DNA of 11,595 nt. Source: CAKUIA01 sp034180465 (GTDB taxonomy: Bacteria > Verrucomicrobiota > Verrucomicrobiia > Opitutales > Intestinicryptomonadaceae). The notes beneath the pieces are model-generated. The model was not told where the DNA came from. It saw only the letters and a program-made list of their open reading frames with translations, and made no database searches. The DNA lies in assembly GCA_034180465.1 (NCBI GenBank), contig JAXFOH010000021.1:1-11595 (forward strand), written 5' to 3'. Of the stretch, positions 1 through 6,439 are shown piece by piece. How positions within the stretch are numbered: position 1 is the first letter of the stretch; each line of letters begins with the position of its first letter. The translations under genes and the position numbers were made by a program.

Positions 1-2358
1 CGCGACAAGTTTTTGGAGGTTGCCAAGCAGTGGCGTGACAAGCACGGTGGTATAATTATAGAACAGCTTAAAAAGCTTGGCGCTTCGTGCGACTGGAGCA
101 GGCTTGTTCACACTTTAGACGACGACTATTCTAAAGGCGTAATTAAGGCGTTTGTAGAGCTTTACAAACAAGGCTATATTTACCGCGGCAAAAGAATGGT
201 AAATTGGTGTCCAGTAAATCTTACGGCTCTTTCCGACGAAGAGGTTGTTATGACCCCGCAAAAGAGCAAGATTTACAAGATGAAATACCAGCTTGCCGAC
301 AAAAGCGGCTATCTTGAAATCTGCACAACGCGCCCCGAAACCATTATGGGCGATTCTGCCGTTGCCGTAAACCCCAACGACCCGCGCTATGCGCATTTGG
401 TTGGCAAAAAGTGCATTAGGCCTTTCCCCGAAAGGGAAATTCCCATTATTGGCGACGAAGCTGTAGACATTAAATTCGGTACGGGTGTATTAAAGGTAAC
501 CCCCGCGCACGATCCTGCCGACTTTGAAATAGGCAAAAGGCACAACCTTGAAGTTATTACCGTAATGAACCCCGATGCAACTATGAACGAGTTGGCGGGC
601 GAAGACTTTGTTGGGCTAGACAGATTTAAAGCGCGCGAAAAGGCGGTTGAAAAGCTCGACAAAATGGGGCTTTTAATTGAGGTAAAAGACTACGAAAACA
701 ACGTTGGCTTTTCGGAAAGAGGCGGAGTGCCAATAGAGCCGCGCGTTTCCGACCAGTGGTTTATGAGGTACCCGCATGTAAAGGAAGCCAAAGAGGTTGT
801 AGAAAAAGGTCTTATAAAGTTTTGGCCCGCACGCTGGGAAAAAACCTATTTGCACTGGCTCGACAATATTCGCGACTGGTGCATAAGCCGTCAAATTTGG
901 TGGGGGCACAGAATTCCCGTTTGGTATAAAAAGGGAGTTGCCAATATAGACTTTAATAATCCTGAACACGTTTATGTGGGCGAAACGGCTCCCGCCGACG
1001 CCGAAAATTGGGTTCAAGATGAAGACTCGCTCGACACTTGGGCATCATCGTGGTTGTGGCCCTTCGGCATATTCGGTTGGCCAAACAAGGAAAATTCCGA
1101 AAAGCTTGGCTTGGCAAGATATTACCCGACTTCCACTTTGGTAACCGGCCCCGACATTATATTTTTCTGGGTTGCCAGAATGATTATGGCCGGCTTGGAA
1201 TTTACCGAAGGCGAAGAAAAAGACCGCATTCCCTTTAAAAACGTATACTTTACGGGTATTATAAGGGATATGCAGGGCAGGAAAATGTCGAAAAGCTTGG
1301 GCAATTCTCCAGACCCATTAGACTTAATCGCAAAATACGGTGCCGACGGTTTGCGTTTCGGCATTATGAATTGCGCACCGCAAGGGCAAGACATTCTCTT
1401 TAGCGAAGACAGGGTTCAGCTTGGCCGCAATTTCTGCAACAAGTTGTGGAATGCCTGCCGCTTTAGGCAAATGCAAGGCGAGCTTGGCAAATGCTCTAGT
1501 GTAGACGAAATCGTTTCTAGAATAGACACATCAATTATAGACGACAACGACAAGGCTCTTATCTTAAGCCTGCTAAATACGGCGGAATCTGTAAAGAAAG
1601 ACTATTCGGCATACCAGTTTAACGCAATTACGCAAGATATCTACTCGTTTTTCTGGAACGATTTTTGCGACTGGTATTTGGAGGTTTCAAAGTCGAGAAT
1701 GGCCGACGAAAACGCAAAGAAAACCATTCTTGCCATACAGGATTTATGCATAAGGCAAACCTTGCTTATGCTGCACCCATTTACTCCGTTTATAACCGAG
1801 GAATTGTGGCACAGTATGGGCTTCGGCAAAGAGGGCGAATATATACAAAATGTGTATCCGTACCTAGACGCCGAAAAGTTTAAGGCTGCCTTAAAGCTAA
1901 ACGCTTCGGCGTTGGAAAATGTAGAAATGCTTAAAGACTTTGTTGTCCAAGCGCGCGCGCTAAAATCGCAATACAAGCTTGCAACAAATAAGCACGTTAA
2001 TATGAGCTACATTGCAAAAGACTTTTCAAAGCAGTTGCTTGCCGCAAATAATGAACAGCTTAAAAAACTTATAGGTTTGGATACCCTAAGCGAAATTTCG
2101 GGCGAAATACAGTCGCCCGTAAGCGTTGCAAAGGCGGCAACAATATACCTTATTCTTTCGCAAGAATCGTCGGCGCAAGACAAAGCGAAACTTGAAAAGG
2201 AAAAGGAAAAGGTTGTATCGCTAATTGCATCTACAAAGGCAAGGCTTTCGAACGAGGCGTTTGTTTCTAAAGCTCCAGCAAACGTTATAGAAGGGGCAAA
2301 AAAACAGCTTGCGCAATACGAATCTAAGCTTGCCGAGCTTGAAAAGATTTTGGGCTAG
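1..2358 (+). CDS. valS: Valyl-tRNA synthetase, 5'-truncated by window edge
   Basis: Class I aminoacyl-tRNA synthetase that charges tRNA-Val with valine in the cytoplasm and hydrolyses mischarged Thr. The frame is open from base 1, so 785 residues are visible. The family is usually about 880-950 aa, so roughly the first 100 residues, including the HIGH motif, lie outside. Visible in order: the CP1 editing domain with TPAHDP (nt 499-516); the return to the Rossmann fold with DWCISRQIWWGHRIP (nt 874-918); LDTWASSWLWPF (about nt 1033-1068); GPDIIFFWVARMIMAG (about nt 1150-1197); the KMSKS ATP-binding loop (nt 1282-1296); an anticodon-binding helical domain with HPFTPFITEELW (about nt 1774-1809); and a Lys/Glu-rich C-terminal coiled coil (about nt 2170-2355), the tRNA-binding arm typical of ValRS. 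It ends with TAG, followed 20 nt later by an intrinsic terminator. No frameshift or missing residue is seen. The identification is secure. Confidence 0.97.
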   Translation, partial: RDKFLEVAKQWRDKHGGIIIEQLKKLGASCDWSRLVHTLDDDYSKGVIKAFVELYKQGYIYRGKRMVNWCPVNLTALSDEEVVMTPQKSKIYKMKYQLADKSGYLEICTTRPETIMGDSAVAVNPNDPRYAHLVGKKCIRPFPEREIPIIGDEAVDIKFGTGVLKVTPAHDPADFEIGKRHNLEVITVMNPDATMNELAGEDFVGLDRFKAREKAVEKLDKMGLLIEVKDYENNVGFSERGGVPIEPRVSDQWFMRYPHVKEAKEVVEKGLIKFWPARWEKTYLHWLDNIRDWCISRQIWWGHRIPVWYKKGVANIDFNNPEHVYVGETAPADAENWVQDEDSLDTWASSWLWPFGIFGWPNKENSEKLGLARYYPTSTLVTGPDIIFFWVARMIMAGLEFTEGEEKDRIPFKNVYFTGIIRDMQGRKMSKSLGNSPDPLDLIAKYGADGLRFGIMNCAPQGQDILFSEDRVQLGRNFCNKLWNACRFRQMQGELGKCSSVDEIVSRIDTSIIDDNDKALILSLLNTAESVKKDYSAYQFNAITQDIYSFFWNDFCDWYLEVSKSRMADENAKKTILAIQDLCIRQTLLMLHPFTPFITEELWHSMGFGKEGEYIQNVYPYLDAEKFKAALKLNASALENVEMLKDFVVQARALKSQYKLATNKHVNMSYIAKDFSKQLLAANNEQLKKLIGLDTLSEISGEIQSPVSVAKAATIYLILSQESSAQDKAKLEKEKEKVVSLIASTKARLSNEAFVSKAPANVIEGAKKQLAQYESKLAELEKILG

Positions 2359-2378
2359 GCAATTTTTGATAAAAAAAC

Positions 2379-2413
2379 AAAAAACGCGGGTCGTAAAAGA
2401 CCTGCGTTTTTTT
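2379..2413 (+). terminator. Intrinsic terminator of valS
   Basis: CGCGGGTC (2385-2392) pairs with GACCTGCG (2399-2406), with one G-T pair, around the loop GTAAAA. The stem is flanked by an A run (2379-2384) and a T7 run (2407-2413). It lies 20 nt after the valS stop. The flanking A tract means the hairpin could also act on the opposite strand. Confidence 0.9.
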
Positions 2414-2504
2414 GTGCATAAAATATTTCCAACTTTTAGCGGTAAGGTAGATTAAGTTTTTTTATAACAAACAAAAAGAAGGGCGAAAATTTGGAATATG
2501 TACG

Positions 2505-2538
2505 AAAAAAAAGAGAGGCTTAAAAAAGCCCCTCTTTT
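2505..2538 (-). terminator. Intrinsic terminator of the rpmI-rplT operon
   Basis: Read on the minus strand, AAAAGAGGGGCTT (2538-2526) pairs with AAGCCTCTCTTTT (2521-2509) around a short A/T loop, with one C-A mismatch, and runs into a T8 tract (2512-2505). It starts 18 nt past the rplT stop. It faces the valS terminator. The roughly 90 nt between the two hairpins (2414-2504) shows no gene or recognisable site. Confidence 0.88.
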
Positions 2539-2556
2539 AAATTTTATAAAGGTTAA

Positions 2557-2916
2557 TTACTTGGCAAGTTGAGCCTTGGCTTTTTCAACAAGAGCGTTAA
2601 ATGCCGCTTCGTCGTTGATGGCCAATTCTGCAAGCTGTTTTCTGTCGAGTTGTACGTTCATCGACTTTAACGCGCTCATAAACTGGCTGTATTTGAATCC
2701 GCAATTTCTGCAAACCGCATTGATACGAACTATCCAGAGCTTGCGGAATTCGCGCCTGCGAACCCTGCGGTCTCTATAAGCGTATTTACCAGCGTGTTGA
2801 ACCGCGTCTTTCGCGTAGCGATACAAACGGGACTTGTTTCCGAAATACCCACGGGCCTGCTTTAATACGCTGCGCCTGCGTTTGCGGGTATATACTGCAT
2901 TTGTTACTTTTGGCAT
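2557..2916 (-). CDS. rplT: 50S ribosomal protein L20
   Basis: Primary 23S rRNA-binding protein needed for early assembly of the large subunit; in several bacteria it also represses its own operon. The 119 aa length matches the family (about 117-120). The N-terminus begins MPKVTNAVYTRKRRR, followed by the highly basic, extended rRNA-binding arm (residues 1 to about 60, with ARGYFGNKSRLYR and RRVRRREFRKLWIVRINA). The globular C-terminal domain contains the CRNCG-type stretch and the LDRKQLAELA helix. ATG at 2914-2916 is preceded by GGAG (2930-2927 on the minus strand) with a 10-nt spacer, one of the few Shine-Dalgarno-like sites in this window. It lies 85 nt downstream of rpmI on the same strand and is the last gene before the terminator. 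Confidence 0.98.
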   Translation of the reverse strand: MPKVTNAVYTRKRRRSVLKQARGYFGNKSRLYRYAKDAVQHAGKYAYRDRRVRRREFRKLWIVRINAVCRNCGFKYSQFMSALKSMNVQLDRKQLAELAINDEAAFNALVEKAKAQLAK

Positions 2917-2952
2917 GTTATATAATCTCCGATTATTGTTTTATGTAGCCTT

Positions 2953-2975
2953 GGGGTCGCCTAAAAAAACACCCC
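2953..2975 (-). promoter_or_regulatory. Small hairpin in the rpmI-rplT intergenic leader
   Basis: In the 85 nt between rpmI and rplT, GGGGT (2975-2971, minus strand) can pair with ACCCC (2957-2953) across a 13-nt loop that contains T7. L20 represses translation in other bacteria by binding leader structures that mimic its 23S site, so this could be a control element or a simple processing hairpin. The stem is only five pairs and no L20 consensus was recognised, so this is a weak call. Confidence 0.25.
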
Positions 2976-3001
2976 TTCAGCCTGTTGATGTTTGCTTTTT
3001 A

Positions 3002-3193
3002 TTATGCGAAGGGCATACCCTTTTTGAGGGCGGCCGCATGTCCGTCAGATACCTTCTGGTCCTGGCTCATTCTGCGTCTTTGCTTAGTGTTTTTTGCGCT
3101 AAGCAAGTGGCGCTTGCCGGGCTTTCTGCGAAGGAGCTTGCCGGTTGCGGTTACTTTGAAGCGTTTAACTATCGATTTCTTTGTCTTTTGCAT
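3002..3193 (-). CDS. rpmI: 50S ribosomal protein L35
   Basis: Small basic protein of the large ribosomal subunit. It is 63 aa from the chosen start, the usual family length (about 64-66). It shows the L35 pattern: KTKKSIVKRFKVTATGKL at the N-terminus, the basic centre RRKPGKRHLLSAKNTKQRRR (residues 22-41), and a short C-terminal tail. ATG at 3191-3193 is preferred because it gives the normal N-terminus; an in-frame TTG eight codons upstream (3217) would add MCLLSYTE, which does not resemble the family. No Shine-Dalgarno sequence is visible before the ATG. It is followed by rplT. The next gene upstream runs the other way, so the common infC-rpmI-rplT order is broken here. Confidence 0.96.
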   Translation of the reverse strand: MQKTKKSIVKRFKVTATGKLLRRKPGKRHLLSAKNTKQRRRMSQDQKVSDGHAAALKKGMPFA

Positions 3194-3315
3194 TTCTGTA
3201 TAAGATAAAAGACACAATGAAATATATTTATTGGAATTTGTAAAGTTTTTTTTGCTTTATTTTTATAAAAATTGAATTGAAGAAAATTACCATTTATGCA
3301 ACAATCCGCATATAT
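3194..3315. promoter_or_regulatory. Divergent promoter region between rpmI and the lipoprotein operon
   Basis: This very AT-rich stretch of 122 nt separates rpmI (minus) from the plus-strand operon and should carry at least one promoter in each direction. A possible plus-strand pair is TTGTAA (3238-3243) and TTTTAT (3261-3266) with a 17-nt spacer, which is a poor match to sigma-70. On the minus strand, TTTACA (about 3244-3239) is a possible -35 without a good -10. The region is inferred from gene orientation, and the exact boxes are not established. Confidence 0.4.
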
Positions 3316-4551
3316 ATGAATAATTTTTTTAAATTAGCACCCGTTTTGTCGGCAGCCCTTGCGCTTTGCGCTTGCGGCGTTATAGAAGAAAACCGTCAAA
3401 ACGAGGCGTCGAAATGGACCTTCGGGAAAGACGTATCGCTGCTTAGAACATATGCCGACTGCGAAGTTTTGGGCGAAAACGGCGCGTATATAGCGGTTTC
3501 GCCAAAGCTTGGAGGCAGGGTAATGGTTGCCACTTTAGACGGAGCTTCGGGCAAAAGCCTTGGCTGGTATAACCGCAACTTGGTTGCAAAAAAAGACATT
3601 GTTGAAACTTCGCGCGGCATAATAGGCGGCTTAAACAGGTTTTCGCTGGCCCCCGAAGGCGGGCAATATGCCCTGTTTTTCGGATCGGGCGATTTAATGA
3701 TTCCCGAAAAATGGAAAGCCCCGCAATTTTTGGGTGCAAGCCAGTGGAATGTTGTTTTTGCCGACAAAACAAGAATTGCTTTGGAAAAATCGGCAAGCGT
3801 AAAGAACGCAAAGGGGGCCCAATTTGATTTTAAGGTTGAAAGGCAGATTGTGTCTTTAAACAAGTCAGATGCCGAAAAGGTGCTGTCGGCAAAGATTCCC
3901 GACAGTGTAGATATGGTGGCTTTTGCCGCTACCGACAAAATAACAAACACTTCCGACAAAGAGTGGCAGCCCGACACTGGGCTTATTGCCGCGGCTTCGC
4001 AAAGCTGTTTTAATGCGGGCAAATCTACCTATGTTTTTATTCCATACAAAGAAGGCGAAGTAAAAGATTTGGGCAATGTTGTCAGCGACAACTATTTTCA
4101 GCCTGCCGACGAATTTAGGCTTTTTGTTTCGCCCAAATTTATAAGGTTTAGGGCAGACGCAAAGAAGATGGTTGAAATAGGCGTGCTACAGCAAAGGGCA
4201 AAGGGCATTGCGCTTTCGTACAATGCCGACAAACGCATGCTTATTGTAGTAAGCTTTTCTATGCCGAAAACACGCAAGGCGTATGTTGGAAACACATGGA
4301 AACGCAGCGACAACGAATTTGCAGGCGACGCCGTTAGCGTTTACAACAACGGCCCTGCAAACGATACTTCGCTTACGGCAGGGCAGTTTTACGAAATTTC
4401 CACAAATTCGCCCGCGCTTAAGCTTGGGGCCAAAAAAAGCCAAATAAACATTCAAAGGGTGTTCCAATTTAGCGGTTCGGAATACGAACTTGGCAAATTG
4501 GCCGAGGCCGTTGCGGGAATTTCGATAGAAGATTTAAGAGTTGAAATGTAA
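3316..4551 (+). CDS. DUF6786-like lipoprotein of unknown function
   Basis: Predicted lipoprotein of 411 aa. ATG at 3316 gives a short signal peptide starting MNNFFK, a hydrophobic core, and a lipobox LCAC with Cys20 as the lipidated residue. An in-frame TTG at 3277 would add 13 residues and spoil the signal, so it was not used. Gly follows the Cys, which by the E. coli rule would favour the outer membrane. The mature part matches my recollection of DUF6786, a family of about 350-400 aa: LGGRVM (65-70), GWYN (83-86), NRFSLAPEGGQYALFF (107-122), and, near the C-terminus, GDAVSVYNNGP (337-347) and FYEISTNSPA (358-367). These motifs suggest a beta-rich, mutarotase-like fold, but no catalytic role is known to me. 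It is the first gene of the plus-strand cluster and ends 6 nt before the M42 peptidase gene. There is no Shine-Dalgarno sequence. Confidence 0.82.
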   Translation: MNNFFKLAPVLSAALALCACGVIEENRQNEASKWTFGKDVSLLRTYADCEVLGENGAYIAVSPKLGGRVMVATLDGASGKSLGWYNRNLVAKKDIVETSRGIIGGLNRFSLAPEGGQYALFFGSGDLMIPEKWKAPQFLGASQWNVVFADKTRIALEKSASVKNAKGAQFDFKVERQIVSLNKSDAEKVLSAKIPDSVDMVAFAATDKITNTSDKEWQPDTGLIAAASQSCFNAGKSTYVFIPYKEGEVKDLGNVVSDNYFQPADEFRLFVSPKFIRFRADAKKMVEIGVLQQRAKGIALSYNADKRMLIVVSFSMPKTRKAYVGNTWKRSDNEFAGDAVSVYNNGPANDTSLTAGQFYEISTNSPALKLGAKKSQINIQRVFQFSGSEYELGKLAEAVAGISIEDLRVEM

Positions 4552-4557
4552 AAGATT

Positions 4558-5610
4558 ATGGACAAAAAATTTTTAAACGACTTGTTGAACACACGCTCGC
4601 CCACGGGTTGCGAAAAAGAGCTTAACGACGTTGTCGAAAAGTATGTAAAACCCTTTGTAGACGACTTTAAAAAGGACGTTTTGGGCAACCGAATTGCCAC
4701 GCTGAAAGGCGCTTCTAAAAAAACGCTTATGCTGGCTTCGCATAGCGACGAAATAGGCTTTATAATAACTTCTATAGACGCAAACGGCTACTTGTATTTC
4801 GACAAACTCGGCGGCCACGACGATTGTATGATTGCAGGCCGCAGGGTAAACATTCTTACAAAAAACGGCATTGTAAAAGGGGTAACCGGCAAAAAGGCAA
4901 TACACTTAATGACGTCGGCCGAACGCAAAACCGTTCCCGAAATAGGCAGCCAGTGGATAGACATTGGAGTGTCTACCAAAGCCGAAGCCCAAAAGCTTGT
5001 AAGAATTGGCGATAGTGCGGTTTTTGAATATTTGCCCGTAGAGCTTTCCGAAAACAGGCTAGCCTCTAAAGCACTCGACGACAAGGCGGGTTGCTACAGC
5101 GTATTTAACGCCCTAAAGCAGCTTTCCAAAGAAAAAAAGCTTGGCTATACGGTTTGCGCTGTTGCCACAACCCAAGAGGAAATCGGCACGCGCGGCGCGC
5201 AAACTTCGGCATTTGGGGTAAACCCCACTGTTGCAATTGCAGTAGACGTTGAACATTCAAGCGATTACCCCACAGCAAAAGTGGGAGTAAACCCCGACAT
5301 TAAATTGGGCGGTGGCGTGGTAATTTCGAGAGGGCCAAATATGAACCCCGTTGTTTTTGAAAGGCTTGTTGAATGCGCCGAAAAGAACAAGATTGCCTAC
5401 CAGATAAACGCCGAAGCGCGCCCGACCGGCACCGATGCCAGAGTAATACAAATGGCGCGCAGCGGCATTCCCACGGGGCTGCTGGGCATACCGCTACGCT
5501 ATATGCACACCCCAAGCGAAGTTTGCGACTTGCGCGACTTGCAGGCCTGTGCCGACCTTATTGCGGCGTTTGCAAAAACACTTAAAGAAAAAGACACTTT
5601 CGAATATTAA
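4558..5610 (+). CDS. M42 family metallo-aminopeptidase
   Basis: Cytosolic di-metal aminopeptidase of the M42 (glutamyl aminopeptidase/TET-like, FrvX/YsdC) family, which trims N-terminal residues from peptides, usually as a dodecameric shell. Its 350 aa is the normal length. The ligand set looks complete: H62 and D64 in ASHSDEIGF, D174 in ALDDKAG (bridging Asp), E207 as general base and E208 as ligand in TTQEEIGTRGA, D230 in AVDVEHSSD, and H317 in RYMHTPSE. The N-terminal LLNTRSPTGCE is also typical. There is no signal peptide, so it acts in the cytoplasm. It starts 6 nt after the lipoprotein gene and ends 6 nt before hemD, so it is almost certainly co-transcribed. No Shine-Dalgarno precedes the ATG; the spacer is AAGATT. 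Substrate specificity cannot be read from sequence. Some M42 members were historically annotated as endoglucanases, but peptidase is the safer call. Confidence 0.93.
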   Translation: MDKKFLNDLLNTRSPTGCEKELNDVVEKYVKPFVDDFKKDVLGNRIATLKGASKKTLMLASHSDEIGFIITSIDANGYLYFDKLGGHDDCMIAGRRVNILTKNGIVKGVTGKKAIHLMTSAERKTVPEIGSQWIDIGVSTKAEAQKLVRIGDSAVFEYLPVELSENRLASKALDDKAGCYSVFNALKQLSKEKKLGYTVCAVATTQEEIGTRGAQTSAFGVNPTVAIAVDVEHSSDYPTAKVGVNPDIKLGGGVVISRGPNMNPVVFERLVECAEKNKIAYQINAEARPTGTDARVIQMARSGIPTGLLGIPLRYMHTPSEVCDLRDLQACADLIAAFAKTLKEKDTFEY

Positions 5611-5616
5611 AACATT

Positions 5617-6384
5617 ATGAGCGTAAAAGATAAAAGAATAGTTCTTACGCGCCCCGATAATAGCGATTTAAAAGCCCTGTTGAAAGACAAGGGGACAACC
5701 GTTATAGATATGCCCCTAATACATATTGTGCTTTCAAACCCCGACAATTCCGATGTGCTAGACGACATTGCAACCTATCAGTGGCTATGCTTTACAAGCT
5801 CTAACGGCGTAAACGGTTTCTTTAACGAATTTTTCCGCCGCTACGACGACATTCGCTGCATAGGCGCGTGCAAAATTGCGTGTGTAGGCCAATCTACCGC
5901 AAGAACGCTTAAAGACAAATTCCACTTGGCAAGCGATGTTGTGCCCGCCGAGCAAAACGCAATTTCCATGGCAGAAGCCATGATGCAGCACGAATCTTTA
6001 GACAACCTGCAAATATTGATTGCATGCGGCAACCTTTCTAAAGACGATCTTTCGAAAACTCTGGAAAGCAAGGGCAGGGCAATTGTAGACAAGTTTGTGG
6101 TATACCAAACCGAAGAAACCCCCGAAAGCGATATTTCGGCGGCAATGAAAGACTTTGTAAAATTCGGTGCCGACGCTATTGTTTTCGGCAGCCCTTCGGC
6201 GGTAGACGCATTTTTTGCCGACATAAAAAACTTTGCAATAGACAAAAGCGCGGTAAAACCAAAAACGGTTGCCATAGGCGAAACGACGGCCTCCAGAATG
6301 CGCAAGCACGCCATGCCTGTAGATATTGTGGCGGAAACTAGTTCCGACGCCGGCGTTATGGCGGCTCTCGAAAAAATATTGTAG
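5617..6384 (+). CDS. hemD: Uroporphyrinogen-III synthase
   Basis: Cyclises hydroxymethylbilane to uroporphyrinogen III with inversion of ring D, a step in the haem, sirohaem and cobalamin pathways; cytoplasmic and cofactor-free. Its 255 aa fits the family. HemD is divergent in sequence, but the bilobed pattern is readable: RIVLTRPD at the N-terminus (7-14), CFTSSNGVNGFF (58-69), ACVGQSTARTL (88-98), DKFVVYQTEE at the lobe crossover (158-167), ADAIVFGSPSAVDAFF (185-200), and VAIGETTASRM (218-228). It starts 6 nt after the M42 gene (spacer AACATT, no Shine-Dalgarno). hemA, hemC and hemB are not in the window, so hemD is separated from its usual partners. The 55-nt gap that follows has no convincing terminator. 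Confidence 0.9.
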   Translation: MSVKDKRIVLTRPDNSDLKALLKDKGTTVIDMPLIHIVLSNPDNSDVLDDIATYQWLCFTSSNGVNGFFNEFFRRYDDIRCIGACKIACVGQSTARTLKDKFHLASDVVPAEQNAISMAEAMMQHESLDNLQILIACGNLSKDDLSKTLESKGRAIVDKFVVYQTEETPESDISAAMKDFVKFGADAIVFGSPSAVDAFFADIKNFAIDKSAVKPKTVAIGETTASRMRKHAMPVDIVAETSSDAGVMAALEKIL

Positions 6385-6439
6385 GGCGCAAAGCTTTTTA
6401 CAAAAATTTTTAAAGATTAATAACAATCCATTACCCTAA

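Noticed and set aside
2834..3208. Plus-strand open frame of 124 codons across rplT, the spacer and rpmI
   Set aside because: It overlaps two certain ribosomal protein genes on the other strand, and its translation shows no domain or signal.
3396..4022. Antisense open frame of 208 codons opposite the DUF6786-like lipoprotein
   Set aside because: Its protein is low-information and Ser/Phe/Leu-rich with no motif. It lies wholly within a well-supported gene and looks like a codon-usage shadow, like the other antisense frames opposite hemD (5841-6314) and gspH/gspI (9586-10086).
6391..6416. Possible terminator after hemD (A5T5 stretch)
   Set aside because: There is no GC-containing stem, only an A/T palindrome, so it is not a credible intrinsic terminator.
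6397..6423. Possible promoter TTTACA / TAATAA in the gap between hemD and the large lipoprotein
   Set aside because: The spacer is only 15 nt and the -10 match is poor in a region that is A/T-rich anyway. It may still hold a promoter, but the sequence does not support a specific call.
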